Positions 1 to 9,006 of a stretch of DNA of 64,000 nt are shown piece after piece. The first letter of the stretch is position 1; each line of letters opens with the position of its first letter. The position numbers and the translations under genes were made by a program. The stretch is from CAZJVD01 sp964549505 (GTDB lineage Bacteria; Bdellovibrionota; UBA1018; CAZJVD01): positions 434,001 through 498,000 of the forward strand of contig CAZJVD010000001.1 in assembly GCA_964549505.1 (NCBI GenBank), given 5' to 3'. A model generated the notes under the pieces. That model saw only the letters and a program-made list of their open reading frames with translations. It was not told the origin of the DNA and ran no database searches.

Positions 1-46
1 CCGAGTCATTTTGTAAAGTATAATGATGGTTCACTAATGTTAACAA

Positions 47-2542
47 TTACAGGACGTCCACGAGGAGGGCTTGCTGCTGCTCGGGCCAAAACGCCACAGG
101 GACCTCGTGTTGGATATCGTAGGTGCTGAGAAGCGACTGAAGCTTCTTGGTCATGTCGGTAGCTTTGGTGGCGATCTCGCTTGGAGCACGCCCGCGGGCA
201 AAGACAAACTCGCGCGATAAAATTCGAAACGACATGGCCACTGAAAATAAGACGTCAGACGCTTTAGCGCCCGCGCGATCCGGATCGGGTTGTTCTAGGC
301 CCACGAGATCGCGGGTGCCTCGATACATTTCGTAGAAAAAATCACCGACGCCATCGACCGTTCGTTCGATCGGACGGCAGAGCTGCTGCGCGTAGCGTTC
401 TTCGATCGTCCGCTTACGATGCTCAAAGAGCGCGGCAACAGTTTCCGGAAAAGCGGTGCCAGACGTGAGATCGGAAGCCCGAGCGGCGACGTCCACATCC
501 TCAAGGATTTTCTTAGCGACGGTTCTTTGAGAAAGAGGCCAGAGCCCAACCTGCTCATGGAAGAGCGCCGGTGTGAGTTCTAATACCGAGTCAGCGTTCG
601 CTCGGGCCTGCATCGCAGCCAAAAGATTTTCATATGCAAAGTAAAGGCGCGCGTCTTGGCCCGTCTGATCCGCCGCGAGCTCGTGGATTTTCTGGCGATT
701 CTGAGCGATCAGCTGCTTGACCTTGTTTTCAAAGCGCACGTCCTTTGCAACCACGCTCAATCCGCGGCGAAGGTTTTCTTCTTCGAACTGATCTTCGAGT
801 GTGTACCGAGCGCCTTCGAACTCAGAGCGAAGCCTGCTGTACTCTTCGTGACTGATGCGCTCGGGACGATCCGACGAGCCCGTTCCCTCGAGGACCTCAG
901 GTCCCCAAAAGTTTCCGGTCCGCACCGAGCGGTAGTAAGCCGCGCGGACGCCTTGGACTTGGTTCCTGTAGCGATCGTCATGCGGAACCTCCATGAAGAA
1001 CTTGAGTGGCATCTCGGCCGTAGCGTCCGGTCGCGCAGTGAAAAACCCGTATGGAATCTCTTCCTGACTGAGAAGAGCGTAGTTGTTCGGGGCCGCGAGT
1101 AGTCGCTGCATATCGTTCCAGCTTGGAAACGAACTCATCGCAAAGCGAGATTCTCGATTAAGATAAGGAGCCGCAATCAACTGATAGGTCGTTACCGTCG
1201 CGACGTCTTGCTCGCGCGTCTCTTGGTCGAGCGCAACAAAAAGATCGCGATAGGAGCGACTGTAGCTGGGTGACGAGCGCACCGTCTCCCACGTGAGGGC
1301 CGCCATCGCGTCGTGCAGCTCTCCAGAGAGAGCGAGGAGTTCAAAGTGAGAGTCCTTATGTTTCAAGATATAAACATTGCGAGCTGCTTCGAGCATCGTG
1401 TCGGACAGGTCGTAGTGGTCGAGCGTGATGTCGGAGACAGAAAGCGCGCGCAACTTCTGGTGAGCGTCGCATAGGCGATCGACCTCCGTGCCGATCTGTT
1501 CGATTTCCAGTTCATGCCTGAAGGAATACTCGACAAAATTTAAAATGAGCGTAATCACGACCGTGACGATCGCAACAGGTCCGACTTTCAAAGCAAGACC
1601 CGCCGTTGTGTTCAGGGTTTCGGCAAAACGAGCAACTCGCACAATGCGTTCGAGACTCGCAATGGCTAAAGAGGTACCCGGCAGAACCGCCGAAAGCGTG
1701 AGAGACTGTACCTGTTCTTCGGCCAGTTCTCTCAAGGCGACGAGTTCTTGCTGTTCGGGAGACAGCTCGACGCGTGACGTGTCCCGAACACCGCCAAATC
1801 CGAAAACAAGAGCAGGCGGCGGTATCACACCGGCTGAGACGTAGTCTTCTCGATCGATGTCGCTCATGACTGCTGGTATCGCCGCGCCCCCAGTTGCCAC
1901 GCTACGAAAGACCGCCGCTGTTCCCAAAATCCGTGCCGCATAATCCAGTTGGGTCACAGCTGGGAGGAGCTTGATAAACTTTCCATATGCGAGCCAGTAC
2001 ATGAGGCTTGCGACGCCAGCAGCAGGAACCGAATACTTGAGATTCGACTGAAACTTCCGACTCTGAATCTTGATTCGCAGTGCCCGAACCAGGTTTCGAT
2101 CTTCCCAAGAAGCCTGTAGGTTTCGTGCGAGCTCGATCGTCGCCAACGGCTGACGGGTCTTGTACTGAGCGGCATACGCCAAGAGATGTTCGTAACTCGA
2201 ACCATCCACACCGTCGAAAACGAGCTCAGCGAACTCCGCACGACAGTTCAAGGTACGCAGCCCCATCTCCGATGCGGACGAACGATGGGCGTGTGATGAA
2301 AAGTAGAGATCTACGAAACGTCGTCCGAGCGCCAAAGGGTCACTGTAGTTGGCTCGTTCCTCCGGGTCGAGGCAGGTGGCGCGGTCGCGGAGATCCGACC
2401 AGGAGTTGACTTGCGGGGCGTTCGCTTGCTCGTTTTCGACGAAGCCAGCTGCGGCAAGCGGTGCATAGGCACGAGCACTTGTAGGTGCGGCCGTCTGAAA
2501 AAGGAGTGCGACGCTGAGGAAGGAGGCTAAGAACGATTTCAT
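47..2542 (-). CDS. Large exported membrane-associated protein, unknown family (last gene of 4-gene cassette)
   Basis: I do not recognise this 831-residue protein. Residues 1-24 look like a Sec signal peptide (Lys, then a Leu/Phe/Ala core, then Ala-rich). Hydrophobic stretches lie near residues 172-225 and most clearly 313-337 (Val/Ile/Leu-rich), so the mature protein is probably held in the inner membrane with large periplasmic portions. The rest is charged and mostly helical. The ATG overlaps the stop of the preceding 450-residue gene by 4 nt (ATGA), indicating translational coupling. It is the distal gene of the cassette that starts at 8801. No catalytic motif was found. The gene is certain as a long open frame; its function is unknown. 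Confidence 0.85.
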   Translation of the reverse strand: MKSFLASFLSVALLFQTAAPTSARAYAPLAAAGFVENEQANAPQVNSWSDLRDRATCLDPEERANYSDPLALGRRFVDLYFSSHAHRSSASEMGLRTLNCRAEFAELVFDGVDGSSYEHLLAYAAQYKTRQPLATIELARNLQASWEDRNLVRALRIKIQSRKFQSNLKYSVPAAGVASLMYWLAYGKFIKLLPAVTQLDYAARILGTAAVFRSVATGGAAIPAVMSDIDREDYVSAGVIPPPALVFGFGGVRDTSRVELSPEQQELVALRELAEEQVQSLTLSAVLPGTSLAIASLERIVRVARFAETLNTTAGLALKVGPVAIVTVVITLILNFVEYSFRHELEIEQIGTEVDRLCDAHQKLRALSVSDITLDHYDLSDTMLEAARNVYILKHKDSHFELLALSGELHDAMAALTWETVRSSPSYSRSYRDLFVALDQETREQDVATVTTYQLIAAPYLNRESRFAMSSFPSWNDMQRLLAAPNNYALLSQEEIPYGFFTARPDATAEMPLKFFMEVPHDDRYRNQVQGVRAAYYRSVRTGNFWGPEVLEGTGSSDRPERISHEEYSRLRSEFEGARYTLEDQFEEENLRRGLSVVAKDVRFENKVKQLIAQNRQKIHELAADQTGQDARLYFAYENLLAAMQARANADSVLELTPALFHEQVGLWPLSQRTVAKKILEDVDVAARASDLTSGTAFPETVAALFEHRKRTIEERYAQQLCRPIERTVDGVGDFFYEMYRGTRDLVGLEQPDPDRAGAKASDVLFSVAMSFRILSREFVFARGRAPSEIATKATDMTKKLQSLLSTYDIQHEVPVAFWPEQQQALLVDVL

Positions 2543-3891
2543 TTTTCGCCCTCCGTTTTCAATCCCGCCAAATGCAGACGAGCTTCGTGAAGTGATTCGT
2601 TAACGAGGTTGTTACCGATGATGGCGTCCATTTCAGGCATCTTGAATTCGGCGCGTTCGGACTCAGCCCAGAGCATCTCATTGTCTTCGAGTTTGAATTT
2701 CTGCTCGTCTTTGTAGAGCGGGTTGTCCATGCCTTCTTTCCAGAACGAGTCGCATTCGAGCAACACATCAGACTGCGTTTGAAGAATGTCGATTCGCCGG
2801 GCAATCAGTGCTTTCTGATCGTCGGACGGCTTTTCGATCGACTGTACTTCGTTCAGCACTTCGCGTGCATCCCACATCAAAAGCTGAAGTGCCAGCGCTT
2901 CGTAGTTGCGAAAAACTTCGTCGGGAGAGTCTTTTTCGTCTTGGCGGACCCAGAGATGAAAAGCTGTGTAACCGAGGGCCCCCGCCGTGCCAGCGATGAG
3001 AACGCGCGAAGGATCGCCACCGATCAGGCGGCTGAAGTCCGCGGCGCTCCGGGTTTGAATAAAGCGCAACCCCAACACGCGTCCGGCACGCGCGCGTGCA
3101 GCGAGCGAACCGACAAACTTTTTTGTTCCGACCGTAACCGTGTCGATCGGATGCAGGATCGCTTTTCCTGTGTTAACGGCCGTGTTTTCGATGCTGGATA
3201 ACTTCGCAAGTCCTGCGGCCTTTGCATCTCGCGCGGCTTCGCGTGTGACCTGTTTGACGGCAGCAACCACTCCCTGGCGATCCACAGCAAGGTTGGCGGC
3301 GCGAACACGTTCTAAGACCTTGGGGACAGCATTACGAAGCATCTTAAAGCCATTCCAACCAACCATCCTAGCGCCATTATAAGCAACCGTCGCCCACACA
3401 AGCGCGATCCATGCCCCACCGAAGCCGTGGATGGCGGAACGTTCCCAGTAGTCCTGCGAACGTTCGTCGCGTTCTTCTTGGGTGTGTTTTGAGAGGGCCT
3501 TACGAAGGTCAGTGATGAGAGGCCGCTGTGAGGGATTCGCGACAAACATCGTCCCAAGCGTGCGCAGAACGGTGTTATGCACGTCGGGCCCCTGACTTAT
3601 TAGGTCGCTCACGATGTTGTTGCCCATCTGTTCGCTAGCGTCTTGGGTGAGCGTGAGCTTCGGCGCACCGTCGAGCGTTTGAGGAATACCCAAGAGATCG
3701 AGCGTAAGAATGTCCTGTTCGTCGGAGAGCTCAAGACCGCCCGTCTGTGCTGTTTCCATGTAGGTCATGAGAGATTCCGACCAATCTTGCAGCGAGAACG
3801 GCGACTCATCTTCGTCGGCACGCGCCGGCACACTCACGGCCTGAGTGAACAGGCTGACCAGAAGCATCGGGACAATCATCGGGAGATTCAT
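2539..3891 (-). CDS. Exported membrane protein, unknown family (cassette gene 3)
   Basis: 450 residues with a clear signal peptide (about 1-25, cleavage after a PARA-like site, then an acidic DEDE start of the mature chain). Two further hydrophobic segments lie near residues 156-176 and 297-315. Between them is an Ala/Arg/Lys-rich amphipathic region, and the C-terminal third is acidic and helical. I find no recognised domain or catalytic motif. It overlaps its upstream neighbour (1374-residue gene) by 4 nt and its downstream neighbour by 4 nt, so all are very likely one transcript and possibly a stoichiometric complex. Function unknown. Confidence 0.85.
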   Translation of the reverse strand: MNLPMIVPMLLVSLFTQAVSVPARADEDESPFSLQDWSESLMTYMETAQTGGLELSDEQDILTLDLLGIPQTLDGAPKLTLTQDASEQMGNNIVSDLISQGPDVHNTVLRTLGTMFVANPSQRPLITDLRKALSKHTQEERDERSQDYWERSAIHGFGGAWIALVWATVAYNGARMVGWNGFKMLRNAVPKVLERVRAANLAVDRQGVVAAVKQVTREAARDAKAAGLAKLSSIENTAVNTGKAILHPIDTVTVGTKKFVGSLAARARAGRVLGLRFIQTRSAADFSRLIGGDPSRVLIAGTAGALGYTAFHLWVRQDEKDSPDEVFRNYEALALQLLMWDAREVLNEVQSIEKPSDDQKALIARRIDILQTQSDVLLECDSFWKEGMDNPLYKDEQKFKLEDNEMLWAESERAEFKMPEMDAIIGNNLVNESLHEARLHLAGLKTEGEK

Positions 3892-6800
3892 CGGGCCTCC
3901 CCTGTCGCCCCAGCGTCTTTTACGACGAGATCGGCCAGTCGCGAGTAGTGGCGGCTTTCGTTGAGCAAGAGCAGAATACTTTCTACTTTTGGGCTCGCTT
4001 CGGGCACGGCACGATCGCGGAACCAGAAACCATCCGCGTTCTTCTTGAGTGCTCCCGTGGCCAGATCGTATCGCGCGACGGTTTCAAAACGTTCACGATC
4101 GGACTTGAGCAGACGCGCTTGCCGTTTGGCCAGGGGCTCGAGGAGTGCCCGCTTTTGTGCCGCAGTCACTGTTTCATCGAGTGCTACCTGTAGGATGTTT
4201 AAAAGGCCGGAAGTCGCTGTGATGCCGCGTTCATCGTCTGGTTTGAGCGATAGATCTTTCTTCAGTTTTGCGAGCGTATCGGTTCGTGAAAGCGGATCAA
4301 TCGAAAGTGCAACGACCTGTCGAGCAGCGCGGCCCTCGGATTCTTGAAGCGCGATGTATTCGACCTCGAGTTGCGGGTACTCGCTTCGTAACTTCTGAAT
4401 GCGGTCCTGAACCTCCGATGCTGTAGCCGCCGACCATGGCAACACATAGACGCGACGTCCGGACAATGTCGTACCCCAAAGCTCAGGGTCGCCTTCCGTG
4501 TTGATACCCGCAAGGATGTCGCGGATCTCTTGCGGCAGATGTTCTCCGAAGCGTCCGAGATAAAGTTCCTGGAGATAGGGACGACCGCTCGTAATCGCAC
4601 GCATATGCGCGAAAGTTCCATTGATCCGAACGACAGCCAGCTCAATCTGGCGTCGTTCACTGTCGGTGAGCGCGCGACTTCCCATCAGCTTTCGCAACCG
4701 AGCGAGATGTTCTGCCAGTATGTCGGGCGTGAGTCCTTCGGGCTTGAGCCCGAGTGTTCTCAAGTCATACTTGTGAAGATGAACGAGGGTGTCCCAGCTT
4801 TTTTCCACGCTACGTAGCAACGACTGCAGTTCGTCGCGTGCGGATTCGACCTCTTGAGCGTCACGTTCGCGTCCCGCTCGACGGTGTTCGGCTGCGACCG
4901 CGTCGGCTTGTTTGCCGATCGCATCGCGATTCCACTGAAAATCACTTTTCCAGCCCAGCTTTCCGAAAAGTTCGGCCGATCGCTGTTCGATACCGCGTGC
5001 GCCCAGCACCCATTCACCTGGAGTAAACCAGGTCCGCGGGTTCATCAGACTACGAGCATTAAACTTAAACGCGTAGATCTTTGGCTTCGAAAAGCGGCTC
5101 TTCGCAAATATTCCGTACGCCTTGAACGCGCCAACGATGAGCATGTTGGAGAGAACAGCCGCTTCTTCTTCTTGAAACTGTTGGTGACTGCGTTCGAGAT
5201 CCTCGCCCAAAATAACATGCTCTCCGCCCGGGCTTGCGGCGTAGTCGTCGAGGGCGCCAAAGAGTCGCGCGCGCCCGCTCTTTCCGAAGATCCACCATGT
5301 CGATAGATCCCAAGGCGAGAAGTAGTAGTTGACGGGTTTCGCGATCACGTCTTTCATCACGATCAGGTGCATGCTTGTGTGAAACCAACCAAAAGCCATG
5401 AGAGGAGCTGCGATCCCTTGAGCGGTTTTCAGAAACGGTGGGATATCTCCTAGGACCGGAACACCCTTCGTGAAGCGACTGAACACACCCGTGCCCAGCG
5501 TAAAGCAAGAGGCAGCAACAACATAGTTGCCGTCGACCAGACTGATTATCGCGATCAGCCCCGGAGAAAACGAAGCGTAGTTCCCGATGTTAAAGAGCAT
5601 ATGAACCGCGTCGTCGAGAGCCAGCTCGTGCCGGGCGGGATACAGGATTTCTCGAAGCGCTTTTTGGTGTTCGTCCGTTAGGCTTGGAAAGCGCGCCATG
5701 AGGTCCGACAGGAGCGACGAATCGATCCATGCGCGGAGGTCCTCGACGGAGTTGGCTCCGCCGATCGTTTTTAAGTTGTCTAAAATTCGCTCCTCGCTTC
5801 GCTCCAACGCCTCGTCGAGTAAGCGCGCGAACGTCGCATGATCAGGGTTCTTGGCTGCGAGCTCGTCGGCAAGATTAGAGTCCCAGTCGCGCTGATCCAG
5901 CCACGTCCATTTCGACAGCCAATTGTAGAGGCCTCGTACGGGTTTAATATGCGAAACAAACCGATCAAACGCGCTGAGGTCTCCGCCGAAGCGTGACGAG
6001 AGGATCGGGATCTTGTCGATCTCGATCTCTTTACGAGCCTGAAGATAGAGTTTTACGAGTTGAGGTTCCTTGACGAGATCGGTGTACGCCGGTGGACAGT
6101 CGTCCCGTCGCGTGAAACCGAAGTAATCTCCGATCCAGGCGAGATGCTCGAGCATGTCGAACATATCTTGCGCGGTCTTGGCGTCGATACGATCCATCAG
6201 TTTGTTTTTTCCGCCCGTACGTGACGGCGGGGGATTTTCCTTGGCGCGGGCTCGATCCGAGCGAACATTCGCGCTCAGCCGATCGACGAGAAGCTTGAGC
6301 GGAAGCCCCTCGTCGGTCAGCTGGAGCGCTGTGTGTATCCAACTCCGGTACCACCCGCGGGCGGTAGCGTAGTCTTCTGCAGAAACCAACATTTGAAGGT
6401 ATTTGAGTGTCGGCGTCGAAAAGCCGAGATACGGGTGTTTAAAGTTCTTGTCGTTCTGGTGCTCGAGCATCCAGCGTGACGTAGCAAGATGCAGAGCCGG
6501 AATACTCACTTCTTCGGGTGGATTTCGAACGGTTTCAACGATCGCGGCGACTTCCGCTTCCCATTTCAAGCGCGAGATCTGGTTGGCGGCGTACTGGCCC
6601 GACGGTTCGGCAGTCGCAGCGTCGATCCAAGCTTTTGTCATGCTCGCGATGAGAGCGGCTCCGTTTTTAGTATCCCGTTGGATCGTGATGAGAGCCTTTT
6701 CGACATACGCACGCAGGCGTCGATGTGCGCCGTCGATGATCTCGCGAGACCGCTTCGCTTCGGCACTCTCTTCGGGAGTGTTGTCGAGCCCAAACAGACC

Positions 6801-8012
6801 TGAAACGTCCATCACACCCGTGAACATGGCCTCGGTTTCCGCCATGCCCTGTACGATGGATTCGGCAAGTGCCGACATGAAAACCGCGCCGATCGTTCGC
6901 GAGTCGGGCATCCCCTTTCGGTCGGTCACCCCGTTGGGCCAAGCTGCGACCAAACTCTGGAGTTCGACGGGAAGTCCTTCGGCGATTCGTGTCTGACCGA
7001 TCTGGACAATCGTACTGGACAGTTCTGCAACCGGTGCGCCTTCGCGAGCGTCGATGATCACGCCATAAGCACCACGAAAGCGTTCGTCGTTCCACAAAGT
7101 CTGTACGAGTGATCCCCAGTCCACCTTCTCAGCGGTCTTTCCAAGGCGCAGGCGTAGGTCTTGGTCGGGTTCGTCATCTACTTGTTGTTGCGGCGAAAAA
7201 CCGACGAAGTCACTTAGGTCGTCAGGAGGTTTGGGACCCGGTTCGTGATCGCGACCGAGGAGAAACCGCACCATCGCAAGTTTGTCAGACCAAAAGGAAT
7301 AAAGAGCGCCACGGGTCAAGAGCAGATGCTGTTCGGCCGTTGGAACGGAAGCCCGCGAGGAGATTCGCTCAAGGGTGAGTCGGTCACGTGACAGGCGCAG
7401 CGTAACAGATTCTTGATCATACGTGATCTCGAGCGAGGCAAGCGGTGAAGCCGTGTCGGGCGAGAGAACGGCCTGGTTGGTCAGCGCGCCCAGCAGGCGA
7501 TCCGCAGTGGATCGGTTCAGGCGCACGGTGTACTTGTTAAAAAACTCTTCGTTTGCAACGCCGGGATAGAGTCGACCGTAGATATCAACCAAGCGTTCCA
7601 CTTGAGAGAAATACTGGCGTAACAAGACGGATTGGTGAATTGACAGCAGTGTCGCGGACTCCATTTCTTCGACGTAGGAACCCTGCGAAGCGCGACTAAA
7701 CGGATTCGTCGCAAAGAAAAACGAAAGATCGGATCCAAGACGATCGACTTGCTTTGCGACTGCGAAAAACGCTGTCTTAGCTTCGGATTGTCGGCTTATG
7801 GCCGCGCTGATCGCCCTTGAAATTTCGATATCAAGTTTCTGGGTCCGTTCGAGTAAAGCCGAAGCGTCGTTGAAACGAGGTTGATCGTCCTCGGATCGTG
7901 CGAACGTAGAAAACGAGAGAGTAAAAATGAAAAGCGTAAGGACGGTAACCCAACGGGTCTGCGTTGACCGAAGCTTTGGCTCAGACTGAAAGCCAAGACA
8001 CATCACGGGCAC
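3888..8012 (-). CDS. Very large exported membrane protein, unknown family (cassette gene 2)
   Basis: 1374 residues, the largest protein in the window. A hydrophobic segment at about residues 21-39, preceded by a basic n-region, looks like a signal peptide or anchor. A second hydrophobic region around residues 800-890 has two or three Gly/Ala/Leu/Ile-rich segments. The flanking parts are long, soluble and helix-rich, with charged coiled-coil-like stretches after residue 1000. I cannot name a domain. It starts 9 nt downstream of the 259-residue gene and overlaps the 450-residue gene by 4 nt. The first ATG is used here; a second Met at codon 4 is equally possible. Size and architecture suggest a structural or scaffold component spanning membrane and periplasm, but that is inference. 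Confidence 0.85.
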   Translation of the reverse strand: MPVMCLGFQSEPKLRSTQTRWVTVLTLFIFTLSFSTFARSEDDQPRFNDASALLERTQKLDIEISRAISAAISRQSEAKTAFFAVAKQVDRLGSDLSFFFATNPFSRASQGSYVEEMESATLLSIHQSVLLRQYFSQVERLVDIYGRLYPGVANEEFFNKYTVRLNRSTADRLLGALTNQAVLSPDTASPLASLEITYDQESVTLRLSRDRLTLERISSRASVPTAEQHLLLTRGALYSFWSDKLAMVRFLLGRDHEPGPKPPDDLSDFVGFSPQQQVDDEPDQDLRLRLGKTAEKVDWGSLVQTLWNDERFRGAYGVIIDAREGAPVAELSSTIVQIGQTRIAEGLPVELQSLVAAWPNGVTDRKGMPDSRTIGAVFMSALAESIVQGMAETEAMFTGVMDVSGLFGLDNTPEESAEAKRSREIIDGAHRRLRAYVEKALITIQRDTKNGAALIASMTKAWIDAATAEPSGQYAANQISRLKWEAEVAAIVETVRNPPEEVSIPALHLATSRWMLEHQNDKNFKHPYLGFSTPTLKYLQMLVSAEDYATARGWYRSWIHTALQLTDEGLPLKLLVDRLSANVRSDRARAKENPPPSRTGGKNKLMDRIDAKTAQDMFDMLEHLAWIGDYFGFTRRDDCPPAYTDLVKEPQLVKLYLQARKEIEIDKIPILSSRFGGDLSAFDRFVSHIKPVRGLYNWLSKWTWLDQRDWDSNLADELAAKNPDHATFARLLDEALERSEERILDNLKTIGGANSVEDLRAWIDSSLLSDLMARFPSLTDEHQKALREILYPARHELALDDAVHMLFNIGNYASFSPGLIAIISLVDGNYVVAASCFTLGTGVFSRFTKGVPVLGDIPPFLKTAQGIAAPLMAFGWFHTSMHLIVMKDVIAKPVNYYFSPWDLSTWWIFGKSGRARLFGALDDYAASPGGEHVILGEDLERSHQQFQEEEAAVLSNMLIVGAFKAYGIFAKSRFSKPKIYAFKFNARSLMNPRTWFTPGEWVLGARGIEQRSAELFGKLGWKSDFQWNRDAIGKQADAVAAEHRRAGRERDAQEVESARDELQSLLRSVEKSWDTLVHLHKYDLRTLGLKPEGLTPDILAEHLARLRKLMGSRALTDSERRQIELAVVRINGTFAHMRAITSGRPYLQELYLGRFGEHLPQEIRDILAGINTEGDPELWGTTLSGRRVYVLPWSAATASEVQDRIQKLRSEYPQLEVEYIALQESEGRAARQVVALSIDPLSRTDTLAKLKKDLSLKPDDERGITATSGLLNILQVALDETVTAAQKRALLEPLAKRQARLLKSDRERFETVARYDLATGALKKNADGFWFRDRAVPEASPKVESILLLLNESRHYSRLADLVVKDAGATGEAR

Positions 8013-8021
8013 TCCTAAAAT

Positions 8022-8801
8022 CTATCGACACACGCCAGCGACGGCCGCTCGACTAAAAACCTGGCAGGCATCTTCGGACAGTGTGCACACTTCTCGCCTG
8101 GATCGCTTCGTATAGCGTTCCATGGCCTCAATCAGTCGCGTTCCCAGTTCACCAGCCGAGCGAGCGATGCGGGACTCGATGACGGCTCTCAAAATATTCG
8201 AGACGGGTCGTGCGGGCATTTTTGAAAGGCACGTTTCAAAGGTACGGGCAAAAACAGAAACTCCGGTGCGTTTGACGATTTCGGTCGAAGCTCTTTGTGC
8301 TGCGGCAAATACAGCAGGCTCGACCTTCTCGGCGCCCGTACGGTCGCGTTCGGTTTCGACGGCACGAAGCGAAGCCTCCATTTCGCGTGCGTTGAGTGGA
8401 CGTTCGCCGGAGGCGTTGGTTTTGTCCGCAGATCGTGGGCTGATCGCCGTTAGCTCTTTCAATGAATCGTAAACCGAAGCTGTACGCGCTCGGCCTCGCG
8501 CGAGGTCGTCGAACCAGCGCTCAAGTTTCGTTACGCGCTCTTCACCGCCGCGTTCACGGACGCGCTCGGCCAGTGCAGTATAGCGCTCACTAGGAGTCTT
8601 GAGTGCCCACGTATCGAAACCGAGTCCGATACTTTCCATGAGTTTACGTGCCTCGGGGTTGCGCCGCATCTCCCTCACCATCTCCACCGACACTTCCCTC
8701 CCTCCACCCTTGCCCTGAGCCCAAACTACTGAGCTCTGTTGAACAAGCAGGAACAGGATCAAGCCGATCGTTGATAGCCGGTGAGAGTGCCGAAAATGCA
8801 T
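8022..8801 (-). CDS. Secreted protein of unknown function (first gene of cassette)
   Basis: 259 residues. Residues 1-29 form a good signal peptide (basic n-region, Leu/Ile/Val core, cleavage after VWA). The mature part is charged, Arg/Glu-rich and probably all helical, with a few Cys near the C-terminus that could form disulphides. No recognised domain. It opens the four-gene minus-strand cassette; the next gene starts 9 nt after its stop. Its GGAG ribosome-binding site lies in the loop of a perfect 9-bp inverted repeat that ends on the A of the ATG (see 8801-8824), so translation of the cassette's first gene may depend on RNA structure. Confidence 0.8.
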   Translation of the reverse strand: MHFRHSHRLSTIGLILFLLVQQSSVVWAQGKGGGREVSVEMVREMRRNPEARKLMESIGLGFDTWALKTPSERYTALAERVRERGGEERVTKLERWFDDLARGRARTASVYDSLKELTAISPRSADKTNASGERPLNAREMEASLRAVETERDRTGAEKVEPAVFAAAQRASTEIVKRTGVSVFARTFETCLSKMPARPVSNILRAVIESRIARSAGELGTRLIEAMERYTKRSRREVCTLSEDACQVFSRAAVAGVCR

Positions 8802-8824
8802 AGAAATTTCGCTCCAAATTTCTA
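8801..8824 (-). promoter_or_regulatory. Hairpin presenting the Shine-Dalgarno of the first cassette gene
   Basis: On the minus strand the arms TAGAAATTT and AAATTTCTA (9 bp, perfect) flank the loop GGAGCG. The loop holds the GGAG ribosome-binding site, and the last base of the right arm is the A of the start codon. All A/U pairs except one G-C suggest a weak, temperature- or ligand-sensitive structure, or alternatively a DNA operator. The geometry is seen directly; the regulatory role is inference. Confidence 0.5.
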
Positions 8825-8931
8825 AAGAGAACTTAGTCTTTAATTAATCTTTCAGGGTCTTTCCGCAAGACGTTCCGCAAAGCTGAAACCCGAAAAACGG
8901 AGCTCAATTTATCTAAGTGGACCAAAAAAAT

Positions 8932-8945
8932 CAAGTTTAAACTTG
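8932..8945 (-). terminator. Candidate terminator downstream of the HEVGH metallopeptidase gene
   Basis: A perfect 14-base palindrome CAAGTTTAAACTTG is followed, on the minus strand, by an A and seven T residues. That order fits a weak Rho-independent terminator for the minus-strand gene ending at 9007. The stem is A/T-rich and has no spare loop bases, so efficiency is doubtful. The rest of the 8825-9006 spacer is A-rich and contains no ORF or RNA gene I can see; a CAAGAAAAC direct repeat occurs near 8960-8985. Confidence 0.35.
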
Positions 8946-9006
8946 TGATGTGTAAAAAACCCCAAGAAAACTCTCAAGAAAACCACGGGAAAGCTAATGA
9001 TCCCTA

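Noticed and set aside
656..1102. Plus-strand ORFs inside the 831-residue gene and similar long antisense frames elsewhere
   Set aside because: They mirror the codon pattern of the real gene on the other strand, have basic low-information products and no ribosome-binding sites.
7381..7400. CACGTG-centred sequence as a third parS
   Set aside because: GGTCACGTGACAGG matches only the central hexamer. The CACGTG at 34415 and 47590 likewise match one arm only.
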